Positions 43,537-52,724 are shown, numbered from the stretch's first letter. The stretch is DNA of 64,000 bases from JAKIVR01 sp035933635 (GCA_035933635.1 DASYYY010000021.1:372001-436000), one strand, 5' to 3'. Notes: a model not told the origin generated them from the sequence alone. Numbers and translations are program-made.

Positions 43537-44520
43537 CTAGGACGATCCCGACCCGACCGCTCCGGCGAATCGGATCGATCGGTCCCACCTCAGACCGACG
43601 CGCGCGCCCGGGGAGTATCTCGGGCCGTCGGCGGGAACCCACGCCTCGGCGTTCTCTCCGTGCGCCGATCGAAGATGGACGGAGTAGCCGTTCCCGATGA
43701 AACCGCAGGCGATGATGGTGGCGACGAGCATCCCGGCCTCGGGGGGGACGACCCGGAGGGCTTCGGGGGCGACGGCCTCGGTCCCCGACGGACCGGCGAG
43801 GAGGTTGTACCCGAGGAAGCGTGCGATGCGCGGCGAGGCCGGGTGCGCTTGCAGCTCCTCCGGCGGGGAGGATTGCTCAATGCGGCCGTCCAGCATCACC
43901 AGCACCCGATCGCCCAGGAACAATCCCTCGGCGCGATCGTGGGTGACGTGCAGCGCGCTCGTCCGCTGGGCGGACAGGATCCGCCGGAACTCGCTGCGTA
44001 GCTCGGCGCGGAACTCGGGGTCCACGGCGGCGAACGGCTCATCCAGGAGCACGACCGCCGGCGACGGTGCGAGCGCGCGCGCCAGCGCGGTCTTCTGCTG
44101 CTCGCCGCCCGAGAGCTCCCCGGGCCTCCGGTCGGCGAGCGGCGCGAGGCCGAGCAGCTCGAGCAGCTCGTCGACCCTCGCCCGCGCTCGCGCCGGCGCG
44201 GTCCCTTGGACCAGAGGGCCGTAGGCGATGTTCTCGCGGACGGTACGGTGACCGAAGAGCGAGGGCTCCTGCGCGACGAGCCCGATGCCTCGGCGGTGGG
44301 TCGGCGTGCCGGTGATCTCCGCGCCGCGGAGCCGCACCGATCCGCCCGTGGTCTCCTCGAGTCCGACGATGCAGCGGAGGAGGGTGGACTTGCCCGCGCC
44401 GTTCGGGCCGATGAGGGTAACGAGCTCGCCTTCGCGGACCTCGAGCGAGACCTCTCGGAGCACGGGAGCCGGGCCCCAGGCGGCGGTGAGTCGCTCGACG
44501 ACGAGGAGCTCAGAGCTCAA
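43537..44520 (-). CDS. thiQ: Thiamine ABC transporter, ATP-binding protein
   Basis: 327 aa. Walker A is GPNGAGKST, the Q-loop VAQEPSLFG, the signature LSGGEQQKTALARAL, Walker B VVLLDEPFAAVD and the switch His is in HVTHDR. A ~90-residue C-terminal regulatory domain of TOBE type follows (EAGMLVATIIACGFIGNGYSV). It powers the fused permease encoded just upstream. The TTG at 44520 is preferred because GGAGGT lies 7 nt before it; an ATG at 44547 is in frame. It overlaps the thiP end by 11 nt. The thiamine assignment comes from the operon riboswitch. Confidence 0.82.
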   Translation of the reverse strand: MSSELLVVERLTAAWGPAPVLREVSLEVREGELVTLIGPNGAGKSTLLRCIVGLEETTGGSVRLRGAEITGTPTHRRGIGLVAQEPSLFGHRTVRENIAYGPLVQGTAPARARARVDELLELLGLAPLADRRPGELSGGEQQKTALARALAPSPAVVLLDEPFAAVDPEFRAELRSEFRRILSAQRTSALHVTHDRAEGLFLGDRVLVMLDGRIEQSSPPEELQAHPASPRIARFLGYNLLAGPSGTEAVAPEALRVVPPEAGMLVATIIACGFIGNGYSVHLRSAHGENAEAWVPADGPRYSPGARVGLRWDRSIRFAGAVGSGSS

Positions 44521-46156
44521 TGCGCCGACCTCCCCATTCGATCGCAAGGAAGGTCAGCAGGCACAGGGCCAGCAGCAGCCCGGCGAGCGCGTCGGCGACG
44601 CCCCCGAGTCGCAGGCTCTCGAGCCGCAGGAGCTCGACCGGAACGGTCGTGTACTGCGGCAGGACCAGGAAGTAGGTTGCCGTGAATTCCCCGAGCCCGA
44701 TCGCGAACGCGAACAGCACGCTGCCGACGAGGCCGGCCCGCAGCCGGGGCAACTCCACATCGAGGTGGGCATCGAACGGGGCGCGACCGAGCACCCGAGC
44801 GGCCTCCCAGGGACCCCGTCCCAGCCGCAGGAGCGCCAAGCGGAGCGAGCGCACGGCGAAGGGGAGCGCGACCGCTGCCTGGCTCAACAGGATCAGCAAC
44901 CACGTGCTGGAGGCCTCCCCGAGTTCCGGGCGCCAGAAGCTCGCGAGCCCGAACGCGAGGAGGATCGGTGAGATCAGCAGGGGCAGGAAGAGGACGTACT
45001 CCACCCACGCCGAACTCCCCTCGGAGGCGCGGACCGCGTAGGCGGTCGTGACGGCGAGGAGCACCGTCAACAGCGCGGCGGCCGTCGCGTAGAACAACGT
45101 GTTCGCGACCGCCGCTCCGGTCGAGAAGCCGAGCCGCGCCGAGAGCGCGCCGGAGACGAGCGCGGACCACGCCGCGGACCCTCCACCCACCGAGGGCGGG
45201 GCGACGGCCCGGGCCGCGACCGCGACGAGCAGCAGGCCGATCGCCGCGACGAAGATCGTCAGGTAGGCCGCCGCCGCCCAGCTCGCGGGATCGTTCCGGC
45301 GGAGGGGACGGGCCGACCGGACGCGCCGCGCGCCCCGCCCGCGAAAGGCGCGAGACGCCCACAGGTACAGGACCATCGGCACGGTGAACAGCGCGACCGC
45401 CACGAGGGCCAGGACGCCGGCGGAGGCCGGATCGCCGAGCGTCTCGGCGAGCGCCCAGACCCGCACCTCGACCGTGTAGCACCGTGCCCCGCAGACGACC
45501 AGCGGCTGGGCGAACGCGAGCGCCGACAGCAGGAAGGTCAGCAGCATGCCCGCACCGGCTCCGACCCAAGAAGGGGGGCCCCAGACCTCCCGGTAGGCGC
45601 GCCGGGGCGGCCCGCCGAGGACGGCGACCGCTTCCTCGAGCTCGCGCGAGCTTCCCTCGATCGCCGTTGCCGTGAGGAGCGCGACGACGGAGGCGTCGAA
45701 GTAGACGTTCACCCCGACCACCCCCGCCAGCCCGCGGCCGAGCGCACCGAGCGCGGGGAGCGGGCCGCTCAGCCATCCGTCCGGTCCGTAGAGCACCTGG
45801 AACCCGAGCAGCACGACGAGGGTCGGCAGGAGGAAGGGGATCAGGAGGAACGAGCGGATCGACCGGCGCCCGGGAAAGTCGAAACGCCCGAGCGCCACGC
45901 CGGCCGGATAGCCGACCGCACCGGCCAGCACGGCGCTCAGGGCCCCCTGTTCGAACGAGTTCTGGAGCGCGAGACGGTTGAGCGGGTCGGATACGGTCGC
46001 CGAGAGGGCCGGCAGACCGCCGGCCGCTTCGAGCGAGCTCGCAAAGACGAAGGCCGACGGGACCGCGATGACGGCCGCGACGAAGGCCAGGATCGGCAGC
46101 CAGGGGACCGCCCGTCGGGCGAAGGCTAGGTGGCGGAATCGACCACGCTCTGCCAT
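44510..46156 (-). CDS. thiP: Thiamine ABC transporter, fused permease
   Basis: 548 aa with about 12 helices, two fused BPD_transp_1 halves as in ThiP and FbpB. The two coupling (EAA) loops are visible: SRELEEAVAVLGGPPRRAYREV in the first half and GPWEAARVLGRAPFDAHLDVELPRL in the second. It would form the whole membrane channel. The ATG at 46156 overlaps the thiB 3' end by 31 nt. On sequence alone it could be an iron or sulphate/thiamine type permease; the TPP riboswitch decides for thiamine or a precursor. Confidence 0.82.
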   Translation of the reverse strand: MAERGRFRHLAFARRAVPWLPILAFVAAVIAVPSAFVFASSLEAAGGLPALSATVSDPLNRLALQNSFEQGALSAVLAGAVGYPAGVALGRFDFPGRRSIRSFLLIPFLLPTLVVLLGFQVLYGPDGWLSGPLPALGALGRGLAGVVGVNVYFDASVVALLTATAIEGSSRELEEAVAVLGGPPRRAYREVWGPPSWVGAGAGMLLTFLLSALAFAQPLVVCGARCYTVEVRVWALAETLGDPASAGVLALVAVALFTVPMVLYLWASRAFRGRGARRVRSARPLRRNDPASWAAAAYLTIFVAAIGLLLVAVAARAVAPPSVGGGSAAWSALVSGALSARLGFSTGAAVANTLFYATAAALLTVLLAVTTAYAVRASEGSSAWVEYVLFLPLLISPILLAFGLASFWRPELGEASSTWLLILLSQAAVALPFAVRSLRLALLRLGRGPWEAARVLGRAPFDAHLDVELPRLRAGLVGSVLFAFAIGLGEFTATYFLVLPQYTTVPVELLRLESLRLGGVADALAGLLLALCLLTFLAIEWGGRRIEL

Positions 46157-47280
46157 TCGTCGACCCACGTCGTGAGATTGGCCGCGATCTCCGACGGCGT
46201 GACCCCGTCGTTGAGCGGATGGACCTGCGAGCTGTCCATCGCCCAGTGGAACACGGCCGGCACCGCCACCGTCGAGTTCGCCGGGAACTCCCACTCGCTG
46301 GTGGGGAGCCGCGACTGCACGTCGCCGGTCAGGAACCAGTCGATGAGCTTCTCGTCCAGGCCGACGTGCTTGGAGCCCTTGACGATGCCCAGCCCGTAGA
46401 TCGTCTTCCAGCCGTAGGGGGTTCCGTTCCACCAGCTGACCGAGGAGTTCAGTGAACCGGCCGCGCCGCTGTCGGCGGCGTAGGCCGGGTCATTGAGGTA
46501 GCTGACGTACATCTGGGGCGTCGAGGGGGCACAGGTGAACTCGGCGTAGGCATCGTCCCACGTGGCGGCCGTCGACATCGAAGGGGACACCGCATGCCAC
46601 CATGACCTCCAGTCCTGGTGGAGGACCTGGCTGTAGAACTGGATCTCCCACAGGAGGAACTCCTGCCCCGTGATGTCGGTGGTCGGGTCCTCGATCAGTA
46701 GATTGCGGGCCCAGCTCGAGTTCTGGGCGAACGCCGGGAAGTTCATCCCCGATCCCCCCACGGTCGAGCCGTTGCCGAACCCGGCGCAGTAGTCGATCCC
46801 GAGGTATCCCCACTCGTACGGGGTCACCGCGTGGTCGTTGCCGATCTCATCGACGAGCGTCGGGGAGATGTTCGCGAGCGCCGGTGAGACGTAGGGCAGC
46901 AGGACGCCGGCGGCGTCGGCCTGGGGGGCGGTGACCTCATCGAGGCCGATGACCACGTCGGCCGCCGGCGCACCCTTCTGCGCGATGAGCGCGCTCGCCA
47001 ACGTACCGCTCGGGCATTCGAGCTGGACGCGGACGTCGTACTTGGCCTCGAACTCGCCGAACGTCTGGCTCGTCAGGTTGCCGCCGCAGGCACCTCCGAA
47101 GAGCGACGGATAGGTGTAGATCACGAGCGTGGCGGGCGGCGTGCTCAGGTAGGCGTAGACGCCGTAACCGGCGAGGAGCACCACGAGGGCGACCCCACCG
47201 ACGAGGAGGATCCGCTTCAGCCGGCCCGGTCGACCCAACGACCGGGGCTCTCTGGACGCACCTGGTGTGCTACTCGCCAT
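46126..47280 (-). CDS. thiB: Thiamine ABC transporter, substrate-binding protein
   Basis: 384 aa. A single N-terminal membrane helix (ILLVGGVALVVLLAGYGVYAYL) anchors it outside the membrane. The binding domain begins LVIYTYPSLFGGACGGN, like bacterial TbpA/ThiB (VYTYDSF), and continues with FEAKYDVRVQLECPSG, APAADVVIGLDEVTA and TPYEWGYLGIDYC. Family 1 ThiB proteins bind thiamine, TMP and TPP. First gene after the TPP riboswitch, followed by thiP and thiQ. Confidence 0.88.
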   Translation of the reverse strand: MASSTPGASREPRSLGRPGRLKRILLVGGVALVVLLAGYGVYAYLSTPPATLVIYTYPSLFGGACGGNLTSQTFGEFEAKYDVRVQLECPSGTLASALIAQKGAPAADVVIGLDEVTAPQADAAGVLLPYVSPALANISPTLVDEIGNDHAVTPYEWGYLGIDYCAGFGNGSTVGGSGMNFPAFAQNSSWARNLLIEDPTTDITGQEFLLWEIQFYSQVLHQDWRSWWHAVSPSMSTAATWDDAYAEFTCAPSTPQMYVSYLNDPAYAADSGAAGSLNSSVSWWNGTPYGWKTIYGLGIVKGSKHVGLDEKLIDWFLTGDVQSRLPTSEWEFPANSTVAVPAVFHWAMDSSQVHPLNDGVTPSEIAANLTTWVDEWQSVVDSAT

Positions 47281-47314
47281 CCCGTCCGCTTCCCGCGGGC
47301 GGAGCTGCTAACGC

Positions 47315-47412
47315 GACCACGGCGTTCCCTTCGCGGGCATTGCCCCGATCAGGTTCAAGGGGTCGACGGGGTTTTCCCGTCCTCTCAGCCGAGACACAGC
47401 TCCCCCAGCGGT
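47315..47412 (-). ncRNA. TPP riboswitch (thi element) upstream of thiBPQ
   Basis: On the minus strand the conserved cores of the thiamine-pyrophosphate aptamer appear in order: GGGGGAGC, CGGCTGAGAGG (CUGAGA motif, 47384-47391), a P3-like hairpin GACGGGAAAACCCCGTC, CCTTGAACCTGATC (47347-47360) and GGGCAATGCCCGCGAAGGGAA. It lies between a TATA box and the thiB ATG, with ~35 nt after the aptamer. TPP binding should reduce thiB expression, presumably by blocking translation or elongation; the expression platform is not clear. Confidence 0.93.
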
Positions 47413-47428
47413 CCGGCCCAGCGCCGGC

Positions 47429-47440
47429 CGGAATAAACGG
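47429..47440 (-). promoter_or_regulatory. TATA box of the thiBPQ operon
   Basis: CCGTTTATTCCG on the minus strand, ~26 nt before the 5' edge of the TPP aptamer, so transcription would start at the riboswitch. Confidence 0.6.
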
Positions 47441-47529
47441 TTGCTCCATCCGGGGACCCGGACGATTGGGGGGGCCGGCCCCTCAGGTGGGGACCGAGGT
47501 CGCGCGGGAAGCGCCCCGGCCGACGGCGG

Positions 47530-47540
47530 GCTTAAAAACG
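47530..47540 (+). promoter_or_regulatory. TATA box of pdxS
   Basis: GCTTAAAAACG centred ~27 nt before the pdxS ATG, a clear leaderless promoter. Confidence 0.6.
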
Positions 47541-47561
47541 GCCGCTGGCCTACTCACGTCG

Positions 47562-48491
47562 ATGGTCGAGAAACTCGCGGCCCCCCGGGTGGGTTCCGAG
47601 CTCCTCAAGCGCGGATTCGCTCGAATGCAGCAGGGCGGGGTCATCATGGACGTGACCACCTCCGACCAGGCCGCGATCGCCGAGGAGGCCGGGGCGGTGG
47701 CGGTCATGGCGCTCGAGCGCGTGCCGGCCGACATCCGCGCCGCCGGAGGCGTCGCACGCATGGCCGACCCGGTCAAGATCCGCGAGATCCGCGACCGCGT
47801 CTCGATCCCCGTGATGGCGAAGTGTCGGATCGGCCACACCGCCGAGGCGCGCATGCTGGAGGCGCTCGGTGTGGACATGATCGACGAGTCCGAGGTACTG
47901 ACGCCGGCGGACCCGTTCCGGCACGTCGACAAGAGCGGGTTCAAGGTCCCGTTCGTCTGCGGTGCGCGCAACCTCGGCGAGGCGCTGCGGCGCATCGACG
48001 AAGGCGCGGCGATGATCCGGACCAAGGGCGAGGCGGGGACCGGCAACGTCGTCGAAGCCGTCCGACACATCCGCCAGGTCACCTCCGAGATCGAGCGTCT
48101 CGGGGGAGAGGACCGCAAGGACCTCGGCGCTTGGGCCAAGCGCGAGGGCGTGCCCGATGCCCTCGTCGCGCAGGTCAAGAAGCTCGGTCGGCTCCCGGTG
48201 GTCAACTTCGCGGCCGGTGGGATCGCCACGCCGGCCGATGCGGCCCTCTGCCGTCTCCTCGGGGTCGACGGAGTATTCGTCGGGAGCGGGATCTTCAAGG
48301 CCGAGCACCCGATCAAGGTCGCACGCGCCATCGTCGAGGCCGCGGCGCACTACGACGACCCCGAACTGCTGGTGCGGATCTCCTCCGGCCTCGGAGAGGC
48401 GATGCGCGGGGTCGACATCGGCACGCTCGCCCCCTCGGAGATGTTGCAGGTGCGCGAGTCCGGCCCGGCGCGGGAGACCTCGAGTCCGTGA
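47562..48491 (+). CDS. pdxS: Pyridoxal 5'-phosphate synthase lyase subunit PdxS
   Basis: 309 aa. Typical PdxS text throughout: GFARMQQGGVIMDVTTSDQAAIAEEAGAVAVMALERVPADIR, the active-site Lys in PVMAKCRIGH, the second Lys in IRTKGEAGTGNV, and the phosphate-binding FAAGGIATPADAALC with GVDGVFVGSGIF. It builds PLP from ribose 5-phosphate, glyceraldehyde 3-phosphate and ammonia; the partner PdxT is not in this window. The ATG at 47562 sits ~27 nt after the TATA box. It is divergent from the thiamine operon. Confidence 0.96.
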   Translation: MVEKLAAPRVGSELLKRGFARMQQGGVIMDVTTSDQAAIAEEAGAVAVMALERVPADIRAAGGVARMADPVKIREIRDRVSIPVMAKCRIGHTAEARMLEALGVDMIDESEVLTPADPFRHVDKSGFKVPFVCGARNLGEALRRIDEGAAMIRTKGEAGTGNVVEAVRHIRQVTSEIERLGGEDRKDLGAWAKREGVPDALVAQVKKLGRLPVVNFAAGGIATPADAALCRLLGVDGVFVGSGIFKAEHPIKVARAIVEAAAHYDDPELLVRISSGLGEAMRGVDIGTLAPSEMLQVRESGPARETSSP

Positions 48492-48550
48492 GCCCCCGCT
48501 CCGAGGGCTGACGCCGTCCGGTCGGAGAGGTCGGCCGGCGCCACGCTTCC

Positions 48551-49684
48551 GTGCGGATCGTCCAGGTCGCCCCCTTCTTCCACCCCCACGCTGGTGGGGT
48601 GGAGTCGCACGTCCGCGCCATCGCGCGCGAGTTCGCCCGGCGCGGCCACGAGGTCACCGTCCTCACCTCCCAGTTCCGTCCCGAGCTGGCCGAGACCGAG
48701 TCCTTCGAAGGCTACCGGATCGTCCGAGGACGTACGCTGGGCGTCTGGTTCAACACCCCGGTCGACCCGGGGGTGGGGGACTGGATCGACCGCGTGCCGG
48801 CCGACATCATCCATCTCCACTTCCCGCCGCCGTTCACCAGCTGGTTCAGCGCCCGGAGGCTCCGGCGACTCGGGGTTCCCAGCTGCTTGACCTACCACTG
48901 CGACCTGTACCTCGCCACCCGCGCCGGGGCCGGCATCACCGAACTGTACAACCGGTTCGCGCTGCCACCCACCCTCGACGCCGTGGACCGGATCGTCGTG
49001 CACACACGGAGCTACGCCGTCACCAGCCGCGGGCTGCGGGGGCGGCCCGTGGAGGTGATCCCCTCGTCGGTCGACCTCGACCGGTTCCGACCGGACGTCG
49101 ACGGGAGCGCCGTCCGGGAACGACTCGGTCTCGCTGGGCGCCGCGTGATCGCCTTCACCGGCCGGCTCGTCCCCCACAAGGGCGTCGACGACCTGCTGCG
49201 GGCGCTCGCCCGCCTCCCCGCCGACGTGGTGCTGCTCGTGATCGGGCGCGGACCGGACCTGCCGAGCCTGACGGCGCTGGCGCAGCGGCTCGGCGTGCTC
49301 GACCGGGTACGGTTCTGCCCGGCGGTCTCCGACGAGGACCTGCCGCGGTACCTGCGGGCGGCCGACCTGTTCGTCTTCCCCTCGCAGAATCGGCTGGAAG
49401 GCTTCGGGCTCGCCGTCGCCGAAGCGCTCGCCTCGGGGCTCCCCGTGGTGATCACCGACATCCCCGGGGTGCGCGAGGTCATCGAGCCGGGGCGCGAGGG
49501 GATCCTGGCCGAGCCGTTGTTGGAGAACGACCTCGCCGACCGGGTGCGCGAGCTCCTCGATGACCCCGACCGGCGGGCCCGGATGGCTCGCGCGGCCCGC
49601 GACCGGGCGGAGCGCTACTTCGGCGTCGTGACGGTCACCGATTCGCTGTTGGAGCTCTACCGACGCCTGCGCGCAGCTGATTGA
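48551..49684 (+). CDS. Family 4 glycosyltransferase
   Basis: 377 aa. A complete GT-B protein: RIVQVAPFFHPHAGGVESHVRAIAREF, a central IHLHFPPPFTSW, VEVIPSSVDLDRFRPD, IAFTGRLVPHKGVDDLLRAL and LFVFPSQNRLEGFGLAVAEALASGLPVVITD (E-x7-E). The wording is that of PimB/WbaZ-like mannosyl- or glucosyltransferases; acceptor unknown. GTG start. Its last 50 nt overlap the convergent pyrF. Confidence 0.88.
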   Translation: MRIVQVAPFFHPHAGGVESHVRAIAREFARRGHEVTVLTSQFRPELAETESFEGYRIVRGRTLGVWFNTPVDPGVGDWIDRVPADIIHLHFPPPFTSWFSARRLRRLGVPSCLTYHCDLYLATRAGAGITELYNRFALPPTLDAVDRIVVHTRSYAVTSRGLRGRPVEVIPSSVDLDRFRPDVDGSAVRERLGLAGRRVIAFTGRLVPHKGVDDLLRALARLPADVVLLVIGRGPDLPSLTALAQRLGVLDRVRFCPAVSDEDLPRYLRAADLFVFPSQNRLEGFGLAVAEALASGLPVVITDIPGVREVIEPGREGILAEPLLENDLADRVRELLDDPDRRARMARAARDRAERYFGVVTVTDSLLELYRRLRAAD

Positions 49685-50492
49685 TCTGCGTGTGGAGTCG
49701 TTCGGCCTCGGCGCGGGCCGCGGCGGCCCAGCGTCCGTCGCTGGAGGCGTAGATGATCGAGCGGGAGGAGTTGACGAGCAGCGCGCGGCCGCGGGCGTCG
49801 GTCCCCTCCCGGACCGTGCTGGAGAGCGCGCCCCCCTGGGCCCCGACTCCGGGCACGAGGATCGGAACGCCGTTACCGAGGATGTCGCGGGCGTTCTTGA
49901 TCGCCTCGGCGAACGTGGCTCCCACGACCACGCCGGCGTTACCGCGCGTCGCCGCGAGCTCCTTGACGACGCCGACGACGGCCTGCCACAACGGTCCCCG
50001 CGGCGTCGGGATCTCCTGGAAGTCGGGCGCGCCCGGATTGGAGGAGTGGGCGAGTACGAAGAACCCGTGACGGTCGTCCTCGGCGACCGGCGCGAGCGTC
50101 TCCCAGCCGAGCCAGGGGGTCACCGTGATCGCGTCGAAACCGAGGGTGCGGAAGGCCGCGTCGCGGTACATCCGCATGGTGTTGGGGATGTCGTTGGCCT
50201 TGAGGTCGAGGATCCGCAATCGGCTCGGTCCGATCTCCTTGGTCAGCCGGGCCAGCTCCTCGATCCCCTTCGGTCCGTACCGTAGGAAGCCGGCGAACTG
50301 CATCTTGTAGGCCGCAGCGTAGTCCTCCGTGGCCGCAAGGATCCCGTCATTGAATTTCCTCAAGCCGACCGCCGGGCTCATCCGGCGCAGGCTCGCGGGT
50401 AATCGGTCCGGTTCCGGGTCGAGTCCGACGCACAGCAAGGAGTCGCGCCGAGTGAGAATCCGGTCGACGTGATCCTGGAACCGCCCCGCCAC
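49635..50492 (-). CDS. pyrF: Orotidine 5'-phosphate decarboxylase (type 2)
   Basis: 285 aa. The longer PyrF subfamily is recognised from SLLCVGLDPEPDRLP, the catalytic charge network in RILDLKANDIPNTMRMY (Lys and Asp), DAITVTPWLGWETLAP, FFVLAHSSNPGAPDFQ and ILVPGVGAQGG, and RALLVNSSRSIIYAS. It makes UMP from OMP. Most archaea carry the shorter type 1 enzyme, so this type 2 form may have been acquired. GTG start ~27-33 nt after a TATA-like CTAGTTATTTCC. Confidence 0.9.
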   Translation of the reverse strand: MAGRFQDHVDRILTRRDSLLCVGLDPEPDRLPASLRRMSPAVGLRKFNDGILAATEDYAAAYKMQFAGFLRYGPKGIEELARLTKEIGPSRLRILDLKANDIPNTMRMYRDAAFRTLGFDAITVTPWLGWETLAPVAEDDRHGFFVLAHSSNPGAPDFQEIPTPRGPLWQAVVGVVKELAATRGNAGVVVGATFAEAIKNARDILGNGVPILVPGVGAQGGALSSTVREGTDARGRALLVNSSRSIIYASSDGRWAAAARAEAERLHTQINQLRAGVGRAPTANR

Positions 50493-50640
50493 GAGGGGGG
50501 AAGGGACGCGGACGAGCGGAAATAACTAGTCCCTGGGGGGGGCGGAAAACCGCCGCCGCGTTCGTTCGCGCGACTCCTCCGACGGCCCGCGTGGCCGATG
50601 GTCCAACGTGTACGGCCCGACATCGTCCGTCTGCCGAAGA

Positions 50641-50651
50641 AGGTTCTTATG
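50641..50651 (+). promoter_or_regulatory. TATA-like box of the RPA operon
   Basis: AGGTTCTTATG, centred ~28 nt before the RPA ATG. Confidence 0.45.
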
Positions 50652-50676
50652 CGCGCGTCGGCGGTCCGGCCCCGCG

Positions 50677-51819
50677 ATGGAAGGGGCGGGGTCGGCGCGG
50701 GGGCCCAGCGAGGTCTTGCTCAAGGACCTCCGGGTCTCCGACGAGAGCTTCCTGATCACCGCACGGGTCGTCTCCGTCACCCGGCGCGAGGTCCGCCGAA
50801 AGAGCGATGGACAGCGGCGACCGGTCCTGGCCGGCCTGCTGAGCGACGGCACGGCGACCGTCCCGTTCACGTGGTGGGACCCTCCCACCGAAGACATCGA
50901 GCCCGGTACGGTGTTGCGCGCGGGGCCGGTCCGGGCGAGCATCTTCCGGGGTCGGGTCGAGCTCTCCTTCGGCTGGAAGACCCAGGTCGCACCGGCAAGT
51001 GTTTCGGAACTACCGGACGTCCCCGACGTCGGAATGCCCACCAAGAAAGTCGCCGAGCTCCGCGCGGGGGACGAGGCGTTCGCTCTCGAGGCGCGCGTCT
51101 TGGAGATCGAACCGAAGTTCGTCACCGTCTCGAGCGAGCGGCGCGAGATCCGCGAGGGATTGTTCGGGGACGGTACGGGACTGATCGCATTCACCGCCTG
51201 GGTCGAGCTTCCATTGGTGCGCGGTGCGGCGGTCCGCGTGACCGGTGCCCATGTCGGGTCGTTTCGCGGGCGGCCCCAAATCTCGCTCGACGAGCGCGCG
51301 AGCGTCGCGCCCTCCGACGAGGGGCGGTTGCCCGGCCTCGAAGAGTTGCTCCGGGACTCCCCGGTCGAGCTCGGGCGACTCGAAGGTAGCCCGGGGTCCG
51401 AACGCGCGACGATCGCAGGGCGGGCGGTCGCAGTGCAACCGCCGAGCGGGCTCGTCTGGCGCTGTCCGCAGTGTCGCCGCGTCCTCCGTGGCGGGTCGTG
51501 CCGCGTCCACGGCGTGGCGGACGGCGTACCGGACCTGCGGATGCGGGTCGTCGTCGACGACGGCACCGGTACGGTCACGGTCAATCTCGAGCGCCCGCAG
51601 GTCGAATCGCTCACGGGCCGAACGCTCGAACAGTGCCTCGCCCAGGTGCGCGACCGAATGGATCCGGCGGCGATCGAATCGCAACTGTTCTTAGAGCTGT
51701 TCGGCCACCGAGTGATCGCGACCGGTCCGATCCGGCGCGACGACTTCGGCCTCGGAATGTACCCGAAGACGGTCCGTCGGTCCGGGGCGTCGACACCGAC
51801 GACCGGGAGCGGCTTGTGA
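50677..51819 (+). CDS. Replication protein A large subunit (OB-fold ssDNA-binding)
   Basis: 380 aa. Three OB-fold regions can be traced: ~15-105 (SFLITARVVSVTRREVRRK, LSDGTATVPFTWWD), ~125-215 (LEARVLEIEPKFVTVSSERRE, GDGTGLIAFTAWV) and ~260-365, the last with a zinc finger CPQCRRVLRGGSCRVHG and MRVVVDDGTGTVTVNLERP. This is the euryarchaeal RPA layout; the protein coats single-stranded DNA in replication and repair. ATG 50677 fits the TATA spacing. It is coupled (TGATG) to the RPA-associated gene. Confidence 0.88.
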   Translation: MEGAGSARGPSEVLLKDLRVSDESFLITARVVSVTRREVRRKSDGQRRPVLAGLLSDGTATVPFTWWDPPTEDIEPGTVLRAGPVRASIFRGRVELSFGWKTQVAPASVSELPDVPDVGMPTKKVAELRAGDEAFALEARVLEIEPKFVTVSSERREIREGLFGDGTGLIAFTAWVELPLVRGAAVRVTGAHVGSFRGRPQISLDERASVAPSDEGRLPGLEELLRDSPVELGRLEGSPGSERATIAGRAVAVQPPSGLVWRCPQCRRVLRGGSCRVHGVADGVPDLRMRVVVDDGTGTVTVNLERPQVESLTGRTLEQCLAQVRDRMDPAAIESQLFLELFGHRVIATGPIRRDDFGLGMYPKTVRRSGASTPTTGSGL

Positions 51820-52724
51820 TGCGCCGAGAGCCCGCCTGGCGGGTGCTCGCTGGCGAGATCGTCGCCTCCGGCCGCGAGGAGAAGGGCAGCGCCGCTCGGG
51901 AGGCATCGTTCCTCGTCTCGCCGTTTGGCGCCCGGATGAGCCGTGTCCTGCTGGCCGGCGAACTGGGCCCGGCCACCTCGGTGGGCCGCGACCCGGCCCA
52001 GCCGTTCTGGCGCGCCCCGCTCGCCGACCCCACCGGATCCGTGCCGATCACTGCGGGTGGTTTCCAGCCGCGGGCGCTCGCGGGCATCCAGCAATTCCTG
52101 TCGCCCGGCCCCGCGGTAGTCCTGGGCAAGGTCCACCTCTACCAGGGGCGCGACGATCGCGCGATTGCCTCGATTCGGGCCGAGGAGATCCGGCCCGCAT
52201 CGCTCGACGAGGTTCTCGAGGTCCAGAACGAGGGCCGAGAGAGCACCCTAGCTCGGCTGGGGCTCGTCGAACAACTCCGATCCACCGGCGACGCCAACGC
52301 CGCGTTGCCGGCGGTCTCCCGCGCGCCCCCGTTATGGGTCGAGGGTGCCCGGGCGGCGCTCGAGGCGTACTCCGCCGTCGAACGGTCGGCCTATCGCGGC
52401 CTGCTCGCCCGGGAGTTCCGGCCGCCGACCTCCACCCCCGCTCCACGGGAAGGTGCCGGAGGTCGCGTGACGATCTCCCCCGTCCCCCCCGCCGCGAGTC
52501 GGTCGCGCGCCGGGCCGGTCAACCACGAGCAGGAATCGGTCTTCCTGGACCTCGTCGACGAGCTCTCGGAAGGATCGTCCGATGGGTATGCCGACCTTCG
52601 GGATGCCGTGCAGTTGGCGGGGGGTCGCGGCCTGACCGAGCACCGCGTCGAGGAGATCGTCGGGGCCCTGGAGGAGAGCGGCGTGCTCGAGGAGCCGATC
52701 ATCGGAAAGTTGCGGCGGGCCTGA
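51819..52724 (+). CDS. RPA-associated protein (COG3390-type)
   Basis: 301 aa. The first ~190 residues form an OB-like domain (ASFLVSPFGARMSRVLLAGEL, DPTGSVPITAGGFQPRALAGIQQF) followed by VLGKVHLYQGRDDRAIASIRAEEIRPASLDEV, as in the archaeal RPA-associated family. A linker then leads to a C-terminal winged-helix-like segment (FLDLVDELSEGSSDGYADLRDAV ... VEEIVGALEESGVLEEPIIGKL). It is co-transcribed with RPA and probably binds it. Start ATG 51819 overlaps the RPA stop by one base. Confidence 0.85.
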   Translation: MRREPAWRVLAGEIVASGREEKGSAAREASFLVSPFGARMSRVLLAGELGPATSVGRDPAQPFWRAPLADPTGSVPITAGGFQPRALAGIQQFLSPGPAVVLGKVHLYQGRDDRAIASIRAEEIRPASLDEVLEVQNEGRESTLARLGLVEQLRSTGDANAALPAVSRAPPLWVEGARAALEAYSAVERSAYRGLLAREFRPPTSTPAPREGAGGRVTISPVPPAASRSRAGPVNHEQESVFLDLVDELSEGSSDGYADLRDAVQLAGGRGLTEHRVEEIVGALEESGVLEEPIIGKLRRA

